From positions 123,723,001 through 123,787,000 of the forward strand of contig JAZBRS010000029.1 of NCBI GenBank assembly GCA_037176725.1: a stretch of DNA of 64,000 bases, in the 5' to 3' direction. Both the position numbers and the translations under genes were made by a program. The notes under the pieces were generated by a model, which was not told the origin of the DNA, ran no database searches, and saw only the letters and a program-made list of their open reading frames with translations. This document shows positions 21,462-31,527 of this stretch, piece by piece. The DNA comes from Posidonia oceanica (taxonomy: Eukaryota; Streptophyta; Magnoliopsida; Alismatales; Posidoniaceae). Numbering within the stretch: position 1 is the stretch's first letter; every line of letters begins with the position of its first letter.

Positions 21462-22817
21462 CCTTGGGACAACGCCAGCGTTGCCCAAGGGTGCCCATAC
21501 TTTGGTGAGTTTCTTCTTCTTCTTCCTTGCAAAACAGTGTTAAAGATCCAGATTAATATGGTGTAGTAAATTACCCCAAAATTAAACTAAAAACCAACAT
21601 AAACTAATCAGAGAAGTACTTACCCAAGGGGTTTTATCCCCCTGGTTGTAACTAAATATGGGTATGCCTAGCTACAACAATATGTAAAATGACATGCGAT
21701 ATGCAAAAATACTAAGGAAGAAAACCCCTTTTAATCTAAGAAATGTGATGTGTTGACGTGACGTGGTCGGAGAAAGAAGAAGGCAAGCTCTTTGGCTCTC
21801 TCTTTCTCTCCAATTTCTCTCTTCAAATTTGTGTCTCTCTCAATTCTAATTTTCGGTTTTCCCCCACTCCAAAAATCCGTTCTTCCACTCAAATTCCCTT
21901 CAAAAATCATTTTGCCCTCAAAATCCCTCCATTCTCCCAATTCCAAGTCCTCTCTCCAAAAATCCGATCCCCCTAAAGGTTGAGGGTACCCCTGCTTTTA
22001 TAGAAGCAGGGGAAGAACAATAATGTGCCAAAGGGAGCCAACTCAGCAAAGTTTCCAAAATAGAAACGTTGGATGCGTATATCTCTGCTTTCAACGTTAG
22101 ACACAGGGCAACCAACGTCTAACAGCCTCCCGAGCTACAGTTGTTGTGGATAAAGAATATTCTCCTCTAAATGCTGATTAACCATGATTAAGCCACTCTT
22201 AATTGGCATTAAAGGGCTTTGACTGGTCAAGGAATCCAAACATCGTAAAAGAATCCAGATGAAATTTGGACCAGATAAGGAAAGTTGATCCAGCAAATTG
22301 CCGTCGTAGGACGCATGGAACCATGCGTTCTACGTTAAACGGCTAGAATCTCACATATAACGACCCTCCGTGGTACAGCTGTGGATTTGAAGGAATAATC
22401 AGCAATTAATGGTGGATTAATGTCAATTAAATAAAGATTTGTCAATCACTTGGTCAATGGACCTCCAAAAGGAGCAACAAACAGGCTCTCAGATTTGACT
22501 AAATAAGGAAAGTTATGGTTAACACTGGGTTTCAATGTTAAACGCTGGTAAACTAGCGTCCAATGTTAAACACAGGAACACCCATGTTTAACACACCCAA
22601 GCAGTCCACCTTCCAAATTTGGCCAAGAAATTAAGGGGGCTCAAATTGTTGTCATTAACGTACAAATAAAGGACTCCTTAAAGGCACGAAGCCAATGCTT
22701 TGATCTGGAGATTAAATTGGACCTAAGAACTGGACTGATCGGGCAACAACTTTGCAAAGTTGTTATACGAGTAATATCCTACGTCCAACGTAGGACGCTG
22801 GGAAACACTCTTCTAAC
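19807..22817 (-). repeat. Seven degenerate inverted-repeat modules, element C
   Basis: Modules lie at 19807-19862, 20151-20206, 20919-20974, 22068-22122, 22306-22361, 22536-22592 and 22771-22817, each about 56 bases. Half-units have changed from GTTGGACGC/GCGTCCAAC but stay self-complementary: GTTAAATGC/GCATTTAAC (20179-20206), GTTGAAC/GTTCAAC (19835-19862), GTTAGAC/GTCTAAC (22096-22122), GTTAAACA/TGTTTAAC (22565-22592), and GTAGGACGCATGG/CCATGCGTTCTAC (22306-22333). Confidence 0.8.
21462..21477 (-). promoter_or_regulatory. Possible primer-binding site, element C
   Basis: The minus strand reads TGGCGTTGTCCCAAGG, four bases after a GGGCA that could end the LTR. It starts with TGG as PBSs do, but I cannot match it to a specific tRNA. 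Confidence 0.3.
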
Positions 22818-22917
22818 ACCCACGATAAGCGTTTGGCTTGAATGAGAGAGCTTATATCGAGAAAAGGGCCTCTAGAGGTGAACTGAGCATGATATGATGC
22901 AAAAGGGTTTCACTACA
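21482..22917 (-). repeat. Probable 5' LTR of element C
   Basis: The minus strand starts TGTAGTGAAACCC at 22917 and may end ...TTGGGCA at 21482, about 1436 bases. Four mutated GTTGGACGC-type modules lie inside. No second copy is in the window, so both ends are inferred from TG...CA, the TGTAG start and the candidate PBS. Confidence 0.45.
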
Positions 22918-24430
22918 ATGAGGGGAGTGCCAGAACGAGATATCTACACCCAACTCCGGTCATCGTCGAACCAGTGCACCCTGCGGCCGCCACACGCAAG
23001 GACATCCCTCCTTGAGAACTGGGAAGCATCATTGGGCCTCCTCCATGCCTTCCAGGGAGAAACCAACCCCTGCATTGCACTGCCATCGCCGTCCCGAGCC
23101 CCCGCCGGCCGCTGCAATCCGTCGACGTCGGGAAGCACAACCGTGCCCCCGCACAGGTGAACAAAACCTCCTCTTCCTTCCTCGGACCTTCCTCTTCCTT
23201 CCTCAGCACTCTCAGAGCCCCGCAGCGGTGTCCCGTGGCCTGTCGGCCTTCCCCAAGGCTGGCAGACACTTGCGTTTTCAGCGAAAAGGGGCGGAGGTGG
23301 AGGAAGCGATCTAGGCTTTGTTTCCTTGTTTTAATTGCATGATTCCCGTCTATAATATGGCATCTAGCTTTCCCAATTGTTACTTGTATGTTTTGCATCA
23401 CCGGTGATGCGGGATTTGGCGACAAAATCCGGCCACCGAACTGCCGGGATAGATCGCGTAATGCTCTCGTGTTTCTAGCAGTCCCCGGGCCGGACTTTGA
23501 GCCGACGTATCTCGTGATCCAGGCCTCCATTTTGCAATGTAATTACATGGCTTTAATCCTGGATATGCCCTCTAGCTTTCCATGTCATTTGTTTCACGTT
23601 TCGCATCGTTTACATGGCATTTTGCTGGCAATGAATGTCACTGTCTGAAGCAGCTTCGGTCACCTATCCTAGCAGCGACTTGTTCCGACGCTGCTTATAC
23701 CAGCAACGTGTGTTGTTGCTGTTCTAAGAGGCAACATACGCCTCGCCGCTTATACCTGCGACGTGTGTTGTGGCCGTTCTAAGAGGCGACACACGCCAGG
23801 GGTCAAACAGTGGACAGAGCCCTCGTTTGCCGCCTCGTTTCTCCTTTACTTAACTCGCTTGGCTCTGATTTTGCTTCCCTAGCTTATTTATCATTACATA
23901 ATGGCATTGCAACTTTAATCATCCATTTTTTGCATCTTTTCACTAAGCAAAGCATGGTTTTTAAACTGGCATTTAAGCATATTAAGACATTCATCTTAGC
24001 ATAGCATTATCGCCCCTCGGGCGTACAGTTAATGGCAAGCATTGCCGACATTCCCACATATGCGAGCGAAAAGTCTAGAAAGACCGATTCTGGGCGTATG
24101 GGGGTGCCTAACACCTTCCCCATGCGTAACAGGAGTCCTTACCTTTTCTCTGGTCCACAATGACCATTATGCCCTTATCCATTGGCACGAGTCATATTTT
24201 TGCATAACATTGTAGCACTTGCATGTTTTTCATGCCTTCTTCGGTTTTCCTCGTCTTTCGATTTAATAGACTAGGTGGCGACTCCGTTTTGCTTTATCTT
24301 TGCTTTTTCGGCATTTTCCCGGTGTTTTCGAGTCGAGCGTCCTTCCTTGGATTCACCCATCAATTATCTGTTGACCCGCATTTCATTCGTGCCGGTCACG
24401 CCAGTGCCGTTCGGGGCGATCATCGCGACA
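22918..24430 (+). repeat. D-type Tat LTR, left end missing
   Basis: From about 23280 the sequence follows the D LTR (54900-56190): CACCGG...GATTTGGCGAC, AGTCCC...GGCCGGACTTTGAGCC, GTACAGTTAATG, then the conserved AGAAAGACC...GGTGCCTAACACC block (24077-24153) and TGGCGACTCC (24276-24285). The probable end is GCGACA at 24430. The expected TGTTGACACCCC start is absent, so it is truncated on the left. The exact left junction is uncertain. Open frames at 22894-23650 are LTR shadows. Confidence 0.7.
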
Positions 24431-25563
24431 CACCCACAAACAAGAAAACAAATGGACATCCTCAACAGGACACCCCAAAGAAACAGCAAAGAAAGAATAT
24501 CCACCGCTCAAACAGCACTGAGTCATTCGAACCACCAACAATAAGACCAACTGGGCATCCAAACCAGATACCCCAACCAACACATAGCAAACAACACACT
24601 AGGTCATGCCACTCCACAGCCAAGCCCACAAACAAAACGTGCGGCTCAATTGCACAACACCAAGGCACGACTCCCACGTGCAACACCTCCCAGATAACTC
24701 TATTCTCAAACAGAGTATCCGAAACAACAACACACATCCAAGGACCCACTAGAGTCACCCGGAACCGACAACGCACATCTAGGGACCCACTAAGTCACCC
24801 AGAAACAACCACAAACATCTAGGAAGCCTCTCACTTCACCAAGAAACAACAATAGACACCTGGGGACTCACCGAGTCACCTAGATACAACAACAAACATC
24901 TGGGAAGCCTCTCGCTTCATCTAGAAACCAACGACAAACACCTGGGAACTCACCGAGTCACCCAGAGACACCAACAGACATCTAGGAAGCCTCTCGCTTC
25001 ACCCAGGAACCACAACAACTATCTGGAAGCCTCTCGATTCACCTAGAGACAACAACAATAGGAGGACGGAGCTGCAGGCATTCTCCACACACACAACCAC
25101 CACCACGACAGACACGACACAACTACCAATAGACTAGGCAAAGAAACAAACAACAAGTAAGGGCAAACAACAAACAGAGGCAAATAACCACAATCGTGGA
25201 GGGCCACACAAGGGGCAGGCAACTACTGCACCACCCCCCCCCCCCACGACAAGATGAAACCGCCTAGAAGCAACCACACACATCTGGGAAGCCTCATGCT
25301 TCACCCAGATGCGGCAACAGGAGGATGACACCTCAGGCATCCTCCGCACCAACAACAAAACAAGCAGCAACAACACAACAAACGTGGAGGTTACACGAGA
25401 GGCAGTCACCCACTGCATCTCTCCCTCCATGACCAAACACACAACGGATGGTGGTAAAGCAAACACGTCCTCTGGTCAACTATCGTAGGGTGCCTAACCC
25501 CCTTAAAGAATCAAGGCACCACACCTCAAGAATCCATCAAGCATCAATAGACGTGCACAACAC
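24431..25563. repeat. CAA-rich block with CTGGG...CCCAG hairpin repeats
   Basis: No gene is seen. From about 24735 to 25310, about nine short hairpin units are separated by AACAACAACAAACA-like runs. One type is CTGGGGACTC-acc-GAGTCACCTAG (24860-24883, again near 24940). The other is TCTGGGAAGC-ctcat-GCTTCACCCAGA (near 25281) with relatives at 24814, 24900, 24985 and 25020. A 13-base C run lies near 25235. It may be the leader or LTR of an unidentified element. Confidence 0.6.
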
Positions 25564-25944
25564 TGTAGATATCCCATTTTCACATTTCTGAGAGTTCTTT
25601 AAGGAAAGGAACCCTGAGGTGCCCCATATCACATAACTAAGGCATAATAACACATTTTCCAGATTTTCCATGATTTGTTTAAAGCATCGCTTGATTTTAC
25701 TTGACTCAAGGTTGTTAGCTGTGGCAGAGCTAACGCACTCAGGCTCGTAGCAAGTCCAAGTACCTTGAGTACCCTTTCAGTGGCAGATTTGAGTTAAAGA
25801 AGATGTTTTTTCTGATTTCATGGAATTTCTGAAGTTGTCTGGGCTTTTATCATGTTTCTCTAGATCAACTTAAAAGACAGGGTTAAAAATGCAAAAAGAC
25901 TAGCTAGTTGCCTCCCAAAGCGGTGACATTGCCAAGCGCCATTC
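25564..25944 (+). repeat. E-type LTR, left part, interrupted by element B
   Basis: Begins TGTAGATATCCCATTTTC at 25564. It contains GTGGCAGATTTGAGTTAA and the following 150 bases in common with 11672-11800, then stops where element B starts. The five bases before B are CATTC, the expected left target duplication. The right copy cannot be checked because the B 3' LTR is truncated. Confidence 0.65.
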
Positions 25945-26163
25945 TGTAGACACCCCATTCTGAGAACCCGGAAGTTGGTTGTTTTCTCCTGCAGGCTCGT
26001 GTGGACTCTGGAATGGCATCCCTTTTCTAACCCATTTTTCTAGCCCAAACCAAACCCAAAACCTTGCCCAAAGCCCTAGAAGCCTTTACCAAGTTATTTG
26101 CAACTTTTACAACACTTCTAGGCCCAAGCCCAAGCCCATTTGCATCTTGTGCCACGTGAGTGT

Positions 26164-28562
26164 GTTGGACGCTGGAACAGGCAGCGTCCAACGTTGGACA
26201 CAACCTGTGCTAGCGTCCAACGTTGGACGCCCTCTGGTCTAGAGTCCAACGGCTCGAGTGCAGCAGCGGCTGCTCCGCCCCCTCTGGCTCACCTCCCGTC
26301 CATTCCACCGCCCATACACCACTTACTAGCCATCCCCTCACCACTCCATGCCACCCACTAGCCGCCAAGGCCGCGTGACAACCTGCCACCAGCCAATTTC
26401 GTGCTCCCGCCCATTTTCCGCTCACCTCCGGAGCCAGCACTTTGCCAGCCCATCTCTGCCACCACGAAGACTTCGGCGACCATCCGCACCTCCAACACTA
26501 ACTACCTGACATCCCTCGAAGACTTCCCACTCTTGCTTTGGCCTACCATGCCTACCACCGCCTGCCATTGCCTGCCAAAATCCCTGCCACCGTTGAACTT
26601 GAGCCTCCGAACCCAACAAAACAGCCTCCTTCATGCCGTTGCAGCATTCACCACACCGAGCTGAGAAGAGAATTCCCACATCCGAGAGCAAGAAGGCAGT
26701 CCCCTCTCCGTCCTCGATGCTTCGCGACCTCCTCCGGTGCTCCGGGCTGCCCAGATGCCTTCGTCGAAGTTGCTACTGCAGACACACTCGCAATGCCGGC
26801 GAACGAGGTGGAGCCACTGTTCTAGGCCACCAAACGGTAAGCACTTCATCCCCTTGAGTCTTGCATGTTTAGTGTTACATCCCCATGCATTTTTACAATT
26901 TTTTGAGTCCTTTTGGTCGTGATTCACGACCAAGAAGAAGTTCAGTGTGTTGGACGCACCAGCTGGTGCGTCCAACGTTGGACGCGGCATAGGCCGGCGT
27001 CCAACGGTCTGCTTTGCCTTGCTCTGGTTTTGATGCTTTTCATGCTTTTCCTTTGCATGCTCTTCTGCAAGTATATGCCATATGCTTCCTTTAATGCTCT
27101 CTGATGTTATGCCATGCTTGCTAGTCCATCCCATGCTTATTAGAAGCCTTTTTTCATGCTTAATGATCCATCTGTCTCCTGCCTACGTTGGACGCTAGCG
27201 TGAGCCGCGTCCAACGTTGGACGCTGGTTCACCTAGCATCCAACACCTCTGCTTGCTTTACTTTGCTGCCATGCCTCCATCATGCATATTTTGAGTATTA
27301 TTTTGTGATCCATGCCTACTTAGAGACGCCTGGCCCCTATGGCAACCATGCTAGGATTTTTCTAAGTTGTTTACTTCTTTTGTAAAGTTTAAAGCTTTCT
27401 TCTCTCATGCATGTTCTTCCTTTCTTGCTTTCCTTAGCTCAAATGATTGCTATGCATGCTCCTGTTAGTTGCTTACGTGCCTTTAAAGTGTTTGCATGCA
27501 TGTAGGTGGGGTCTGAGCTGAGCTCCCCCTTTAGAACAGGTGAGTCTGCATGTTTGGCTCATTAGACGCTAGAACCTTCAGCGTCCAACGTTGGACGCTG
27601 CTGGTTCTAGCATCCAACGTCCTGACCTCCCCATCTTTTGTTTAAAGCTTGCATATTGCTGATCTTGCTTGTTTACCTGTCTCCTGTGTTCTTATGCATG
27701 CTTAGCCTCTCTAGCAACTCTTCTTTAACTTCTTTGAATTATTCTGGCTATTTTATGCATGTTTTTTGTGTGCTGTGCCTCCCAGAGCGTTGTACGCTGC
27801 TGGTGCTGGCGTCCAACATTGGACGCTAGCCTAGCTCGCGTCCAACACCCTGGTTGTGTCTCTGACCTAGCACAGACCCCAGGTAAGGTCTGATTGCATC
27901 TTTTATACTCCTCTTGTTTGCTTGTTTGCCCTATGCACATCCAGTAGCCCAAATGCATGCTCCCACCCTTTTTATTTTATTTTATTTTTCTTTTAGTTTG
28001 CCTTTTGTTTGCTTCCTCTTCTCTCTGTCTTCTGGCCTGTGTTAGACGTCTGCCACTATGGCGTCTAACGTTGGACGCCATGCCTACCAGCGTCCAACAA
28101 CCTGTTTGTTCTAACCCTTAATCCTGGCTTGCTCTGATTCCTCTTTTAATCCTCTGTTAGGTTAGTCCTGCATCTCATGCACCTCTTGCATTGCATTTCT
28201 GCATCTGTATCGCATCCATATAGCCTGCATGCATTCATTTTTTTCAAAAAGCATGGCTTGGTTGTTGGACGTCTAGATCTCAGCGTCCAACATTGGACGC
28301 TGGCAATCTGAGCGTCCAACACCCTCTGCCCTTCTTTCTTTTTCCTTTTTTTTTCAAAAATCACTTTGATCTTGCCTCTGATTTCTAGGCCTTGTGTTTT
28401 GATTTCCCAGCATGTTCTATCTGGCCTTGGATTTTTTACATTGCATCAAATCCTTGTTTTCCAAGTTTGCATTGCATGTTTTCTGCATTTTGGTTTCTGC
28501 CTGTGTAGGACGCGAGCTATTCCAGCGTCCAACATTGGACGCTGCTGCTAGTCGCGTCCAAC
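26164..28562 (+). repeat. Eight GTTGGACGC/GCGTCCAAC modules, 5' LTR of B
   Basis: Modules lie at 26164-26250 (three 29-base halves), 26949-27005, 27187-27244, 27561-27618, 27789-27846, 28041-28098, 28264-28320 and 28505-28562. All but the first are 57 or 58 bases. In 26949-26976 the half-unit is a perfect 28-base palindrome (GTTGGACGCACCAG plus its complement). In 27561-27618 the left spacer CTAGAACC pairs with GGTTCTAG in the right half. Confidence 0.92.
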
Positions 28563-29468
28563 ACTTGCTGTAAGCTGCATCCCATTTTAAATGCCGAATC
28601 CATTTCGATCGCCGCCCCTTTGCATTTTGTTGGTCCCGGTGCATGTTTGCAGCACGCTTGCATGTTGTCGGGACCTTGTTTTGATTTTGCACCTCGCCCT
28701 GCACTTTTTTCTCTTTGCACCTAGGTCCTTCTCTTTGCATTCTTGCATGCATTGCACCCCTATCATTACACCTAGTATCTTAGGACACTTTTGAGCACTA
28801 TTAGCTCCCACGCATATGGGAGGCCCTATCCTGCACATCCCTAGGACCTCTTTGCACTTAGATCCATTCTCTTCCCCTGTTCTTGGCCCTTCTGCCTCGA
28901 AGCCTGCACACCTTCTGATCGGACCGACGGATCTTTGCAACCAAGCTACCTGAACAACCCCGGTGGAGCACACTTCAATGCAGACCATGCACTTCCAGGA
29001 TCGGGCCTCAGATCTCCAAGGTAAATCTTTCTGAACCATTGCATATCATTTGTCACATTTGCATGCATTGTTTTTGTGTCTTGTTTTCCGTGCATGTAGA
29101 ATAGAGCTTCTCCTTTTGCCTATCTACTCTGCTTCATCTTTTCGCGTCTTCTTAGTATTTTTGGGTTGAGTTTTCCCTCGAATTCACTACTGATTGCGGC
29201 CTTCTTCCCCCTTTTCCACGATCCGACCGTGCAGCGAGCTTTGGGTAGCGTGCGAGACACATCGTGGGATGGTTTAGTGGGAAACAGTCACAGAATAGTG
29301 GTGATCCCTCCACTTGCTTCCTTCCCCCTTTGCGGGTCTTCACACCTGCATTGTGTGGTTCTTCCGGTGTTTATTCTTATGCTCACATCGCTTATCTCTC
29401 CTTTGCATCCGGGCTGGCAGCCCTAACTGCCCGGTTGACGCCCGTCATGTCATCTAATCTTCCCCTTT

Positions 29469-29740
29469 GCTTGTCATACCCCTGCATTGCGTGGCCTTTT
29501 CCGATGTTTTGCTTTTACGTTTGCATCACTTGTTTTCTGCCCGAATTTGCTTTCGTCTTTGCTTGTCGTACCCCTGCATTGCATGGCTTTTCCGCTGTCT
29601 TGCTTTTACGATTGCATCGCTTGTCTTTCGCCTGGTTTTGCTTTCGCCTTTGCTTGTCTTACCCCTGCATTGCGTGGCTTTTTCCGATGTTTTATTTTGC
29701 TTGTCTCTCGCACCGTTTCGTGTGTTTAACGATGTTTTCT
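29469..29740 (+). repeat. Three tandem 92-base repeats in LTR B
   Basis: Units start at 29469, 29561 and 29652 with GCTTGTC(A/G/T)TACCCCTGC and contain TTTTCCGATG and TTGCATC pieces. The third unit is shortened. No equivalent is seen in the other LTR families. Confidence 0.75.
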
Positions 29741-30352
29741 CTTGCATGCCGCTCGCATTGTCTGGTTTTACCGGTGTTTTGTTTTATCGCCTGCATTTGC
29801 ATATAGGGCAGTGATGCTTACTACCTGGAGTTCTCACAAACCAAAGTTCGCCCAGTTCGGAACACAAACAGCGCTGCTGAGCACTTAGATAGCACGTTTA
29901 ATTCCTTGCACGCCTTCCAACACTTAGAGCACACATTTGAGCATCCAATTGGCATTCATGGCATTTAGGCATTCCAAGCATGCATTTTCCCTCAAAAGCG
30001 AGCGTAAGCCTAGAAAGACCGCTTCTTGGGCGTGTCGGGGGTGCCTAACACCTTCCCTGCACGTAACAGGAGTCCTTACCCTTTCTCTGGCCCGTAATGA
30101 CCCTTTTGCCCTCGTCCTTGGTACAAGATATCCTCTTTGCATAGCATTTGCATTGAACTGCATCTTCTTGTGTGGTTTTGCATGTTCTTCATGCATTTCC
30201 CCGGTTTTCCTCGTCTCCCGATTGAATAGACTAGGTGGTGACTCCCTTTTTCTTTATCTTTCCCTTCTCCACGTGGCTCCATCCGTGAAAACCTCTCTCT
30301 TTCGGACCCCCTTCAGTCTAAATCTAAAAAGAGAAAAGGCATGTTCACAGGC

Positions 30353-30370
30353 TGGCGACTCTGCTGGGGA
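30353..30370 (+). promoter_or_regulatory. Primer-binding site, element B
   Basis: TGGCGACTCTGCTGGGGA lies three bases after the LTR end and differs by one base from the D-element PBS at 56253. Ogre-type elements use a PBS of this form, reported as complementary to a tRNA-Arg 3' end. I have not verified the tRNA. Confidence 0.8.
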
Positions 30371-31527
30371 TCTAGACTCCGGCTTTCGTTTTTGGTTTTC
30401 TCGCTGCTTGCTTTTTGCACTTTCGCTTGCCTTATGCTTTTGCATGCCTTGCTTGCTTACCTGCTCGCTTGTTTATTTACTTGCTTTATGCCATGATTGC
30501 TTGCGCTGCTTTATTTTCCCGCATTACGCGCCTAAATACTTGCTTGGCACACTATGCATGCTTTTTGTGTGATAAGTGTTTTATTTTACACAAATGCTAT
30601 GCCACTACACATGCACATGCCATGCATACTATGCCTTTTGACATGCTAAGTGTTTCTTTCCACTATCATGTCCACATACACTTAGCACATAACATGACCA
30701 TGCTTTTTGAAGTGTTGTGTGTTGATTGCTTGCCATGATTGGGTGTTTTCTTCCCCTTTCGCTTTAGGATTAGGAACAACTAGAGACATGTTGCTCCCCT
30801 TCCCTTGGCAAATAAAAACAGCAAGTAAAAGTCACATCTAGGATCTACTAGAGACCTCAACACACCTCCACCCCCTGGGTTAATAAAACACGCAAGATTA
30901 AAAGACTTTAATCATTTTGCATGAAGCATCATATAGGACATGCATCTTCTCATCCCTGAGTCTACCTATTAGTTTGAGAAGGACGGTCCCGGTCTCTTGT
31001 TCAGCTACTTTGGCATAGGACAAGTCGATCGGTCTGTCCCCCCTTGTCAGGGGTCGTGTCGGTGTTGCTAGCGGGTACAGCCCATGCTCAGGCAGGGTCA
31101 AGGCCACTACAGCACCACTCGTCATACCTGAGCTCTGGGCCAGGGTCTAGATGGGAGCCTTATTTTCTGACTGAGTCGGTGACCCGCACACTTGTGAGTC
31201 CGAAGTAGACAACTTACTAGAACACACTAGATTGGTGAGAGAGAGCATGCTAGATATCATACCATCTGCATGATTGCATTCATACCACCAACTAAACATT
31301 TACTTTTTCCTTCAGGTTCTAACGCCTATTTGTTTGTTTGCAACAGAGATCAGTGGGCGAGTTCCCTTGTCGAGGCTTGAGTGTTTCGCTTCATTGACGC
31401 CTCTGCTGCGTCTTCTGTTCTCGACCCTCCCTTCCCGGAGCTATTCGCCTTCACGAATATAGCTCCTCCTAGGCATCTTTCTTCACCCTTCCATCGCAGC
31501 CCTGTTCTTACCCACTCTCGGTCAACC
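30371..31527 (+). other. Leader of element B with conserved block
   Basis: No conserved ORF. The block 30941-31215 (starting TGCATCTTCTCATCCCTGAG and containing GGACGGTCCCGGTCTCTTGT and GGTCTGTCCCCCCTTGTC) is strongly conserved with 56804-57095 in element D. A CAG-ending stretch near 31346 could be a splice acceptor before gag. Such a leader is where packaging and dimerisation signals would be expected. Confidence 0.65.

Larger units (their letters stand above)
13053..22917 (-). mobile_element. Element C: reverse-strand Tat-like retrotransposon with two proteases
   Basis: On the minus strand the order is LTR (about 22917-21482), leader, gag, protease 1, protease 2 with G-patch, linker, RT, RNase H and the start of aRNH. 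It is cut at about 13053 inside aRNH by the E-type LTR. Integrase and 3' LTR are missing. Its RT is clearly diverged from A and B, so it belongs to another family. Its LTR and leader carry the same GTTGGACGC-type modules in mutated form. Confidence 0.85.
25945..30349 (+). repeat. 5' LTR of element B
   Basis: 4405 bases from TGTAGACACCCC to ...ATGTTCACA, followed three bases later by the PBS. It carries AAACCCAAAACC-type repeats near the start, eight inverted-repeat modules, a 92-base triple repeat, a GGGCTGGCAGCCC unit at 29409, the conserved AGAAAGACC...GGTGCCTAACACC block from 30012, and a TGGTGACTCC copy at 30236-30245. Its first 2.66 kb is repeated at 45653-48311. Confidence 0.92.

Noticed and set aside
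29264..29806. 180-codon ORF in LTR B
   Set aside because: It tracks the 92-base tandem repeat and is not present in other LTRs.
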